64,000 bases of DNA from Paramecium sonneborni (taxonomy: Eukaryota; Ciliophora; Oligohymenophorea; Peniculida; Parameciidae). The stretch is taken from assembly GCA_905182985.1 (NCBI GenBank), contig CAJJDN010000133.1, positions 125,731-189,730 on the forward strand. Direction: 5' to 3'. Each line of letters starts with the position of its first letter. The stretch's first letter is position 1. The notes beneath the pieces are model-generated. The model saw only the letters and a list, made by a program, of their open reading frames with translations. It did no database searches and was not told the origin of the DNA. This document shows positions 10,631 through 20,573 of this stretch, one piece after another. The position numbers were made by a program, and so were the translations under genes.

Positions 10631-12879
10631 ATGAATAAGTTCATTCTAATTGCTTTATTTTTCATAGTGACATAAGCCTTATTTGAGAATTCTTATACAA
10701 TAAAGAGTGTATACAAAATGTAAGACTTTCATCCAATTTTGGAATCAGATTTTGTATCACTAGTTTATTTTTACGCTGAAGATTGTGAAAATTGCTAAAT
10801 GGCTGCCAGCTTGGTAGAAAAAGTTGCAGAGGATTAAGAAGGTATAATAAATGTTTTTGGAGCTAATTGTGATTAAATTAACAAGGATCCAAATTCTGTG
10901 TAATTTTTATATATAACCTTAGTAATAAATTACCATATTGCAGTGAGGATATGTTAGATTAATTACCTTAAATCTCTTTCTTTGAACCACCTGAACTCAA
11001 AATAAATCCTTACACTAAAGAACCTATGATTGCTACTGAACATAGATTTTAAGGTGAAGCTTCTCCATAATCTTTGGGTACCTATGGACATAAATTCATT
11101 CCCAATCATGTAATAAGAATCAACACTTTAGCTGAATTAAAACATTTTGAAACATCTGATCCAAAACTAAATAAAGTTATTTTATTTACAAAGAAGAAGG
11201 AAACCTCACCTATTTTAAAATCTCTTAATTTACATTATTATGAAAGAGTTAAATTTGGTGAAATTATTGCCTCACCAGAAACATAAACACTCTTAGATGA
11301 ATTTGATATTAAAGAGCTTCCATAAATTGTTGGCTTAGAAAACAATGGAGATAACACTTATAATCGTGAGATGTTTGATGATGATTTGTTGTTTAAACCC
11401 ATCAAAAAGTTTGTTAGAAGTTTAGCTGCAAAAGATAAAATTCCATATGAACAGGTTAATGAAAAACCTAAAGAAGAAAAAAGAAATAGAAGATCAAAAT
11501 CTGATGATAAAGAAGATGAATCACAAAAACCTACTCTCATTACTCCTGTTAAATTAGATTTAAATGTTTTAAATAAATAATTATTAAGAAATGATAAACC
11601 TGCTCTTGTTCATATTTACAAAGATTAAGTTCATAAATCATGGGATGATACTCTTAAAAAATATAAATCTTTATTTGATTATTATGAATTACAAGTCAAC
11701 ACTTAATAAGATGAAGAATTAGCCAAAGAATTAAATATCAAAAGTTACCCTAGCATCAAGTTTTATTAAGTTGGAAATGCTGGGAAAAAGAAATCTACTA
11801 AAATTTCATTTACTAAAGAATATAATCTAGAAGAAATTAATAAGGATATTCAAGATTTAATTGATGATAAAACTATCAACATCAATGAATAAACTCTATA
11901 AATGTAATTAAGTTAATTCATAGCTGATAATAATATCGTTGTTATTTATTTCTATTAAACTCCTCTTGTTGGCCTTACTTATAGAGTACTTAGCTAATTG
12001 CAAGAATACTATGGTAAATATAAATTTTTGTCTTTCAAAAATGCACCTGAAATGGTAATTCAATAATTCTAAATTCCAACTTAACCTTCGATCACTATAA
12101 TCTTTAGGGAAGTGAAAGATAAAAAAGAACTAGAAGAAGAACTTTTACCTGAATAAGTCAAATAAGCCTTATTTACAGGGAAGCACACTTATGAAGAAAT
12201 TAAGAGTTTTTTTGATTCAGTAAACTAAATATATATTTTTAGTTTGATGATTCCAAAAAGACCTCTAATAAAAAAGTAGTTGAAATCTCTAATACAGAAT
12301 AATTCATAGAACACTGTCATAAAAAATAGAAATTGTGTTATATTGCTCTTTTAAATGGAGAACATAAATAATAGAAACATGATGAGATTTTAACTAAATG
12401 GGAATATTAATTGGAGGTTTTAGATAGAATTAAAAATACTCATGGTGGAAAATAGGCTTCTTTTGTATTAATAGATGCATCATGTCATGATGAAGTATTA
12501 TTAAAGTTTGACATCTCTGATGATTCTCTACCAAATTTTGTTGCTTATTCAACTTCTAAAAAAATGTAAATTTTCCTATCATTTTAGCTATTCTAAATTG
12601 ATTGGCCGATTTGATTATGAGTCAATAAATAAATTTATTGAAAAATAGTATAAAGGCCAATCTAATAACATTGCAATTTAAGAGTTTGAAATTTTTGAAA
12701 AAAATTGTGAGGATGTATTTGCAAAAAGAAGAGAAGCTAGCCAATAATCTGGACTATCAGATTTTGATGAAGAAATATTAAAAGAAATCTTGGAAGAAGA
12801 AAAATAAAGAAAAAAGGAATTAGAAAAAGAATTAAAAAAAGGAAAGAAAAAGAATAAAAAATCAAAAGATGACTTATGA
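10631..12879 (+). CDS. ER thioredoxin-fold / protein disulfide isomerase-like protein
   Basis: 726 residues; introns 10900-10922, 12220-12242 and 12566-12587. The N-terminus MNKFILIALFFIVTQALF is a good signal peptide. The first thioredoxin domain has YFYAEDCENCQMAASLVEKV with a CENC redox pair at about residues 52-55. A second thioredoxin-like domain near residues 310-400 (VHIYKDQVHKSWDDTLKKY, IKSYPSIKFYQVG) lacks a CxxC pair and keeps the cis-proline. A third thioredoxin-like stretch appears around 450-550. A long Lys/Glu coiled coil ends in KSKDDL, close to KDEL-type ER retention signals. By family it should oxidise or chaperone secreted proteins in the ER; a CENC pair is not the usual CGHC, so its redox strength may differ. 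Confidence 0.88.
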
Positions 12880-13219
12880 TTTTATGTCCATAAACTTAAT
12901 ATAAAAATTTAATAACTAAAGTTCTATATTGTTAATGATAAACTAATTCAATAATTAAAATAATTGATGAATAGCAAATAATAGAAAAATAATAATTTAA
13001 AAGAACAAAGTGAACAAGATAATAATAAATAACTATTTGCCTGAGTAAAACCTTTACCAAATCGAATAATATGGTATATAGAATAGACTCTGTATAGAAT
13101 AGAATTGATCATCAAAGTGATGTTGAAAAAGAGATTAGATAAGTTATAAAAACAATAATTAAATGATATTATAGAAGAAATTATAATAATTGATATTAAA
13201 TCTTTAATTATAGTTAAAA
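12880..13219. other. convergent intergenic region with a possible micro-gene
   Basis: 340 bases between the 3' ends of the thioredoxin-fold gene and VPS24. A plus-strand ATG at 12967 opens 25 codons (MNSKQQKNNNLKEQS) to TGA 13042, and another frame from 13070 gives a short acidic segment (DSVQNRIDHQSDVEKEI). I could not join them with a standard intron. They may be a very small gene or chance. Confidence 0.25.
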
Positions 13220-13950
13220 TCACAATTACTATAATTTCTTTTCAAAATCATCTAAATCCTAATTAGCTTCTTATTGTTGGATTTTTTATTGTTAAGGAAG
13301 TTACTTATTTGGTCCTGCTTATTAAGCCTCCATTTAATAGATTAAATCATCGGCCTTAGATAATGAAATAAAATAAAATACTTATTGTTACATTTCTCCT
13401 AAATCTACATCATCATTCATATTTTCCATAGCATCATCCATTTATTCCTAAACAATTCCCATTTTTATCATGTCTTTTTATAAATCTTACATAGTTGCTT
13501 ATATCTCCTTTACATTCATTAACTTATTAATATCTTTCATAACATTTGAAATAGTTCCCATAGCTTAAGCCATTTTAATGTTAGCAAACATATTATCTAT
13601 ACCATATATAATATTTTGAATTTTTCCTTTATTTAAAGCATTTCTCTCTTTTTATTTTTGACATTAAATGACTTATTTTGCGTAAGTCTATTTAATAAAT
13701 TTGTCAGCTTTATCACCTTTCTTTATTTCTTTTTGAAGTAAATCTTCTGCCTTTTTCCTTGCTTAATCAATTTAAAAATTTTGCCTTTTAAAATTTAATT
13801 AATTCAGTACCTTTCAATCTCTCTCATTTCCCTTTATAATTCTTTATTCATTGATCTTTATTTATCTCTTAATTCATCTTTCGACATAGATTATAAATTT
13901 TTTTCAGCAGGCTGAGGAGCTGGTGCTTTTTTGGATCCAAAAAAATTCAT
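13220..13950 (-). CDS. VPS24: ESCRT-III subunit VPS24/CHMP3
   Basis: 225 residues; introns 13785-13810 (26 nt) and 13355-13381 (27 nt). Start MNFFGSKKAPAPQP, then SKDELRDKQRSMNKELQR and a basic amphipathic helix pair with EIKKGDKADKFIKQTYAKQ, typical of the Snf7 fold. The stretch VKEIQATMQDLQKDMIKMGI matches the VPS24/CHMP3 consensus (EIQATM-L-K-M-KAGI), and the acidic C-terminus DLDDFEKKLQQL looks like a MIM-type helix. VPS24 polymerises with Snf7/VPS2 to constrict membranes at endosomes. CHMP2 is the alternative but fits the EIQATM region less well. The 27-nt intron is in frame and TGA-free. Confidence 0.88.
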
Positions 13951-13988
13951 AATAAATAAAAATATATATTAATGTATATTGTTATGAA

Positions 13989-14171
13989 TCATAAGGTTGT
14001 ATTTAAATCAAAAAATTCATAATCTATATTTTAACGAATAACTTATCCTCTATAATAGCCATCAATTTTAGTTATAACTCCCTTAAAATCATACTCTTCT
14101 TCTGCTTTAGGCTTAACTTGGGCTGTATTTGAATATTGAATATTTGTGGATGGTGCACAACACTATCCCAT
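13989..14171 (-). CDS. 60-residue protein with N-terminal acylation motif MGQCC
   Basis: Intronless frame of 60 codons, start MGQCCAPSTNIQYSN and stop TGA 13989-13991. Glycine 2 followed by a polar residue and two cysteines is the classic context for N-myristoylation plus palmitoylation, so the product is probably membrane tethered. The rest is soluble and mixed (FKGVITKIDGYYRGQVIRQ, FFDLNTT). It sits 38 bases from VPS24 and 21 bases from the stop of the next minus-strand gene, which points to very short regulatory regions or read-through transcription. Function unknown. Confidence 0.7.
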
Positions 14172-14192
14172 AAATTTATTATAAAAATAATA

Positions 14193-14995
14193 TCATTTTT
14201 TGTCAATTTTTGGCTTGATAATTTACTGCAGATTAAAATCTTGTTTGTTTTAATGAGTTTATTTAATAAACTTCTATTGGCAACCTTAACCTTAGAGATT
14301 TTCAGGATTCATGAAAGCAAAACAAAAAACTTCGAAATCTTCAAAAGAATATTCTTCATTCTACTTCATTTTTAATTCAACAAACAACTTCTATGATTGT
14401 CTAGCTTGCATTCCACATAACTTTAATTTTATATATAATTTATACCTTAACAAATATTTTTAAAGTTAAACCTAATATTTTATTATTTGTTTATTTCAAA
14501 CATTCAAATAAGTACTCTCCATATTAATATAAATAATCAAATTATTATCTACTTTCTCTACTCAAAAACATAAGAACTATAATATAAAAATCTCTAATTT
14601 AGACTTTCTCATTTATTTGTAATAATTAAAACCATTCTATAATCTAAGTTTCATTAATTTCTAAAAAAAATTCATCCATCACATTTGCAAACTGAAAATA
14701 TGACAATTAAACTAAACCAGGATCCTCAAAAATCGATTTCTGAATAGGAAACTATTAGAATTAACTCTTTGATTATGATGATCGAACTTATCTATTTATT
14801 GGAGTTGGAACTGTTTTCATATAATCTTCAGAAGATTTTCTAGGATTGGAATTGTAATTACTCTTGAAATCCTTTCACTAAATATTAAAATTAATCGACT
14901 CCTGATTATGAGGACAGAATATCATATAAAGTTTAATCCTTCTATTCTGAAACACATTGAACCAATGAACTTTTTAATTAATCTGATATTTTCAT
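14193..14995 (-). CDS. helical protein, unknown function
   Basis: 249 residues, start MKISDQLKSSLVQCVSEQ; introns 14872-14899 (28 nt) and 14421-14445 (25 nt). Residues 1-90 are S/Q-rich. From FEDPGLVQLSYFQFANVMDE onward the chain is a string of amphipathic helices (IIEWFQLLQINEKVQIRDFY, IIVLMFLSRESRQQFDYL, LGLTLKIFVKLCG), with an acidic loop EEYSFEDFEVF that has some EF-hand flavour but no canonical Ca2+ loop. The C-terminus is basic (KPKIDKK). The opposite strand is also open in places, but only this strand gives a coherent multi-exon frame. No family recognised. Confidence 0.65.
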
Positions 14996-15224
14996 TAAAT
15001 TTATAAAATATATATATATTTACTATTAGACACAAATATTTTTGAATATTTTTATATAAATCCTCTCCTATTTATATTTCAAAATCCTTGCTAAAATTAA
15101 ATTAAGTTTTCTTAGAAGTGGATTTTTAGAATAACAAAGAGGGAATTGAAATTCAATTCTGAAGATATCAAAAAATAAATTAATGATTATTAAATACTTA
15201 ATGTATCTTATACTATTGTAAATC

Positions 15225-15576
15225 TCATTTGGCATTTTTCTTAGCTTCTTATTATTTTTTGAGTTGATTGGCATCAACAAATACAATAGTCTTGCATCTT
15301 TTAATGACCTTTAACCACTTCAATTTACACTTAACACATTCAAGTCTAAATCGATTAATAAATGATATACTTTAAGGCAACTTTCTTTGTTGTCTTTGCC
15401 TTCTTTCTGAAAATAGGTTTGGTTTGTCCTCCATAACCAGCTTGCTTCATGTCGTACCTTCTTCTACCTTATGCAAAAGGACTTTCCTTGCTCTTTTTGT
15501 ATTGTGACACTTTGCAACTTTGATGATTTCCACATTTTCTGCAATATGTCTTTCTGTTTTTGGGGACGTTCACCAT
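15225..15576 (-). CDS. RPL36A: 60S ribosomal protein eL42 (L44/L36a)
   Basis: 108 residues with one intron at 15346-15370 (25 nt). The sequence [59 protein letters not shown] and [10 protein letters not shown] matches eL42 throughout. Both Cys pairs of the zinc-binding ribbon are present (CRKC and CVKC). The final 25 residues are Lys/Gln-rich. eL42 lies near the E site of the large subunit; the proline in KPIF is the position linked to cycloheximide sensitivity in the family. Confidence 0.97.
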
Positions 15577-15779
15577 TTATTATTTTTTTAATAAAATTTA
15601 ATCATTTTTTGAAAATCCAAAATATTCATTATTTTTACATCATAAATCGATTGAATCAATTTATTCTTAAATCTTGATTCATATCTAATAATCAGATATT
15701 AGTTTAGATTTTTAAAGCAAAATATAATGTTATTATGATATGTTATATTTATAGAATTTAAAAAGAAAATATTTAATAT

Positions 15780-17046
15780 TCATAACAATTTCTATAATCT
15801 TAACAAATACTATTTAATTTATTCCAAATTTTATTTCTATTATTCTACTTAGATATTATACTAAACAAATAAAATAACTTAATACATCATTTGCCATTTA
15901 TTCTGTAACTTTAAGAACTTAATTATAGCTTTGAGCTTATTTTAAAAATTGATCAATTTCAGCTCCTTCATCATTCGATTATTGAACTAAAAAGCTTTGA
16001 CAAAATTCATAATCTCTTTTTTATTCTTTTATTTTCTCAATTTAATCTTTCTTTATCTATTATTAAGAGTTAGAATAATTATTAATATAATCTGCAAAAT
16101 GATAAGTATTAGATTCATGTTGTTAACAAACTTTGTTTAAAGTTTTTGATTAAGCTTCGATATTATTCAAAATTTAATCAAAAATCAAATCATTATTTTT
16201 GACTTTCTATTCTTTGATTTCTTAAAATGTTTTACAAATATGATTAAATAGTTATGAAACTTACTTATCTATTTAATCATAATCTTAATATTAAGGAACA
16301 TCTTTATTAAATGTTGTTTTAGCATTCGACTTCTCCATTTAAAGAACTTCTTAATGCAAATCGCTTTCAACCTTAGCAACAAATTTTAATTCTATAGTCT
16401 TTTCTAAGAGTTTTAGTTCATTATCAATATTCATTTCCATTTTTTATACTACTTGCTCTGATAAATTATTTTATTCTTCTATTTTCTCAAATATCATTCT
16501 TCTTGTTTAAATTACCTTTTATTCTAACTGTGAAACCTATTGTTGATACACTAAATTGTTCTTTTAATCCTTTATAAATTATATCATTTCATTTTTAAAG
16601 GTATCTTTATTAATTTAAGGTACTGATGAATTATCTATAGGTTGATTTAAAGATAGGATTTATGCTTATGCTTCTTCTTGAAATTTATAAACTTATAATT
16701 TATTAGTTGCTGATTATTTCTAATCAATCTTTTATGAGATTTCTGAAATAGATTTTGAGATTTCATTGATTAATTCCATTAATGTCATGAATTGACTTTC
16801 TAAATATTCACACAAAAGGGGTTTATTGTAATGTTCTTCAATGATATTAAGATCATGTTAATTTCCAATTTGAATTGAATATTTCTAATTAGTTAAAGGT
16901 TTAGCTTGTTGATCATGAAAAATTTGATTAACTAATTCTATTTATTAGTCTAGAGGAATTGATATTTCTAGTATTTTTAATTCTTTGATGTAATTTTTAA
17001 TAGAATCGTCTTCTATATCAACATAATTTGAAAGTGTTTTGAGCAT
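15780..17046 (-). CDS. long coiled-coil protein, unknown function
   Basis: 413 residues, start MLKTLSNYVDIEDDSI. One intron at 15861-15885 (25 nt) near the 3' end replaces a hydrophobic out-of-frame tail with a typical helical one (VEQQKQNLEQIKQYLLRLQK) before TGA 15780. Almost the whole chain is predicted helical with E/K/Q heptads (LEQKVIQTRRMIFEKIEEQ, VQKMEMNIDNELKLLEKTI). A segment near residue 20 reads LKILEISIPLDQQIELVNQI. It could be a cytoskeletal or B-box-associated coiled coil, but no zinc finger is visible. Divergent from the TTLL gene across 272 bases. Confidence 0.7.
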
Positions 17047-17318
17047 ATAATTTTGAATTTGAATTTTGATAAAATGTTGTAATATAGTAAATTTTTTAAT
17101 ACTAATAATCTAAAATTAGAGCCTGTTTAAATTAAAAAGTGTAAGAAAACAATAGGGATTGAGAAAATGAATCAATTAGTGTAAGAATTAGAATATACTA
17201 AAGTGAATAATGTATATTGAAATAAGAGAGAATGTCTAATTTGTTTAATTTTAGAAATAAATTTGTAGGATGTCACATAGTTAATTGGTTTATAATTTTA
17301 ATAGTTATTTTATTAATA

Positions 17319-20020
17319 ATGATGGCTTAACCTAGATATTCGTAGAAAATGGGAGATACATTTTCAAATAGCAAAGACTTTTATTCTTTTCACTAAAAAT
17401 AACTGATAGGATCAAAAGTGCAACCCCAACGTTTGGAATAATTATCAATTTCATAGCGAACAAAAGTTGGTACAATTAAGGAGAGAACAAGTTCAGATAT
17501 ATTTACAAGTTTGATTAATAGAGGGATGCTGCATAGTGAATAGAAAGAGTTAAATAATGAGAATAATGAGGATTGTTCAAGAATGATGATAAAGTAGAAT
17601 GAAGATGAAAGAATGAGCAAAGAAGATAAAACAACACCTTAGAAGTTATAAAGTGTAGGAGAATAAGATAAATGTAAATAGAAAAGTAATTTATGATTAG
17701 CAAAGAAGATGTTACCTCCTCTGAAGTTAATTACAGATAAACTGAAAGTAAAGGAAAGACAGAACTAATCAAAAGAACGTGGAGAAACATTCAAAAGTTC
17801 ACTTATTGAGACGTAATTCATATGTATATTGAAAGACCAACGATGTAAAAAACATTAGCTAGGAAACATAGAGCATTTGGATAAGGTGAATAAAAGTCAA
17901 CGATTGAGAATGATACAAGTGTTCATAAGATGGGAAGAACTTCTTCAACTCCTTTTATGTAAAAGTCAAAGGAAGAAAAAGATGAGCATTTAACAAGTAG
18001 ATCAGGGACTCCTTAGAAAGAGATGTTTCATGCAAGTCCACTGAAAATTAGACAAAAACTATAAAATAAATAAGTTGTAATACAAACACCATAATCAAGA
18101 GGATTAAAAGAAAAGAAGTAATTGAATGCTTTTTATTCATCTTAATCATAATAATAATAGATAAAAACAGTAGATATTTAAATAGATAAAAAAGTGATAC
18201 CAAAGAGAAAGAAGAAATAAAGTTAAGGATTAGCAATATAACAATAGAATCAATAAAAAGAGAAATTGACATAACGTCATACTTCATATAGATGCTTCAT
18301 AAACAAAATTAATTTTTCAAATAATCAATGTATTTGTTGTCCAAGTAAATTGGAAGTCCCATCATACTTTTATTATGTAGGTAAGGGAAATAATGGTAGT
18401 CTCATAAAAAATATGTTTAGATAAAGATGGTGGTGGTAAGAGGTAGAAACATTAGATATTACAAAAGTAAATATGTCCTGGACATAACTTAAATAAAACA
18501 TTTGTATTACTTAGTTGCATCCATGTATACTTGAATCAGGTCTATAAAGTTCTGAATCATTTCTCTTAAGTCATGAAGAAACTATTGGAGATACAAGTGA
18601 TTCTGATATAGAAGTTAGATCAAAATAACTAAGTAGTACTGGAGGTCTTTAAAAGTCAACTCCATAATAATAGTAGAAGAGGCCATCTAATTATTATTCT
18701 TTAAGAAGAATACTTAATACATAAGATCTTTAAAAACTTATAAATTATATGGAAGAAACTGGATGTTATGATTCTTAATTAATATTTAGTGATTGTACTG
18801 ATAAATTGCTTAAAGACATTAAATTCCTCAATACTAATCAACGTTAAGATAGTAAGATGTTTCGTATGCATAATCATATGGAAGATAATTGGCATTTAGG
18901 TAACAAAAAAGCTTTGTTTTATAATATGAAACATTATTATTAAATCATTAAAGAAGACTATAATAAATTACTTCCTGTAACTTTTCATGTTTAAAAAGGA
19001 ATTAATGATATAGAATATTAAAAGTTTTTGGAATACTTTAATAGAAGAACTGATGAAATCAAAGAAATTGAAAGAACTAGAGATAGAAAAGATAAAAAGA
19101 AACTTCCTATTAATTTATGGATCATTAAACCAGGTGAATTAACAAATAGAGGTAATGGCATCACTGTTTGTAATGATCTTAATGAAATTAATAAAATCAT
19201 TAATGAAGAAATTCAAGAAGGCAGACCAAGAACATATATAGTATAATAATATATAGATAATCCTTTTTTATACAATAAAAGAAAATTCGATATTAGATGT
19301 TATATGTTATTGACTTCTCAAAATGGGATTTTTAAAGGTTATTGGTATTAAGAAGGATATATCAGAACATCTTCTAAAGAATTTACTACTAAATGTTTAG
19401 ATAGATTTGTTCATTTAACTAATGATGCTGTTTAATCTAAAGATTAGGATTATGGTAAACATGAACCTGGAAATAAAATATCTTATCTTGAATTTTAAAG
19501 ATATGTTGAAGCAAATCATCCTAATATTAAATTTAATTTCTTTATTGATATTTATCCGAAAATGAAATCTGCTGCTTTAGAAATGATGAAAGCTACTTAT
19601 GGAAAAATTGATCCACATCGTAGAATTAATAGTTTTGAAGTAATATTTATTCTCTATTTTATATAGCTTTATGGATTAGATTTTATGATTGATGATAATT
19701 TTAAATTATGGTTAATTGAAGCTAATACAAATCCTTGTCTAGAACTCTCTTGTCCTCTACTTAGTAAAATCATACCAACTATGGTTGAAAATCTATTTAG
19801 AATTGCTGTCGACCCAATTTTCCCTCCTCCTTTCTTTGAAGAATGGCCTTAAAATAAAAAACTATTTATACCTGATAATGTTGTTGAAAACAACAAATTC
19901 GAACTCATTTTTGATGAACTTATTGAAAAAAAGAATATGATCAATCTATTTCGAGATAATAAAATAGAACAGGAATGTTTTGATATTGAAGAAGAAGAAG
20001 AAGAAGAAGAAAAAGATTGA
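17319..20020 (+). CDS. tubulin-tyrosine-ligase-like (TTLL) enzyme
   Basis: 874 residues; introns 17674-17700, 17813-17835 and 19640-19666. Residues 1-330 are basic and low-complexity. A cysteine cluster (NNQCICCPSKLEVPSYF) precedes the TTLL entry motif YVGKGNNGSLIKNMFRQRWW. The ATP-grasp domain follows at about 500-800: NLWIIKPGELTNRGNGI, IVQQYIDNPFLYNKRKFDIR, RFVHLTNDAVQSKDQDYGK, SFELYGLDFMIDDNFKLWLI and EANTNPCLELSCPLL. These are the nucleotide and metal-binding elements of the family. TTLLs add Glu or Gly chains to tubulin tails; axonemes of ciliates are heavily modified, which fits. Glutamylase versus glycylase cannot be decided here; the EANTNPCLE region leans to the TTLL3/8/10 side. The chain ends in a run of Glu encoded by GAA repeats. 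Confidence 0.9.
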
Positions 20021-20065
20021 TTTAATAACTTATTTGTAAAAATTATATCAAGTTATAATAAATTT

Positions 20066-20368
20066 TCAATTTTATACATGCAAAACTCTTTAAATAAATA
20101 TTTGATTCCTATTTAATTTAGCTTAACGCATAAATAAATTAAATGCCATTATTCTCTAAACTAATAATATTATCTGAATGCTTTATTTTGACTACATCCT
20201 AATATAATACCCATTCATTAATTATTTCTAAAACTAATAATTTCATTCTCTCTCATATAACATTGTTGTACCAAAATAAATGGGTAAATGTATAAATTAA
20301 TTTTAAATCCCCATGTAAGTCATCTAAACATTATACCTATCTATAATTTATTATAACTGCTTTTTCAT
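20066..20368 (-). CDS. possible small gene, unknown function
   Basis: Start MKKQLQQIIDRYNVQMTY. Using introns at 20234-20271 (38 nt) and 20192-20210 (19 nt) gives exactly 82 codons ending at TGA 20066-20068, 45 bases from the convergent TTLL stop. The product is basic, with a C-terminal helix (FMRQAKLNRNQIFIQRV). Both introns are at the edges of the usual size range, so this model is tentative. No family recognised. Confidence 0.35.
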
Positions 20369-20573
20369 AAAATCAATTTATATTTTAAAAGAACCCTAAA
20401 CTTGTTCTGATATTTTTGATCAATTACTATAATGTTAGTTCTGAATAAGATTTTTTAAATCATCTGAATATAAAAAGATAGTTTTGTTTCATTTGTTTAG
20501 TAATCAGTGAGAATAAGTGATATTAATTACTTTAGGATCTAAATTTAATTGATTTATATTTTAATTAAAAAAA

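Noticed and set aside
12948..13223. A hydrophobic minus-strand frame of 91 codons resembling a membrane protein.
   Set aside because: It is the antisense of a polar A-rich plus-strand stretch and its hydrophobicity comes from T-rich codons. No intron or conserved motif supports it.
14700..15045. A plus-strand two-exon gene starting MTIKLNQDPQKSISEQ.
   Set aside because: Its second exon is an I/L/N-rich run with poor composition, while the minus strand gives a coherent three-exon protein whose exons sum to 250 codons.
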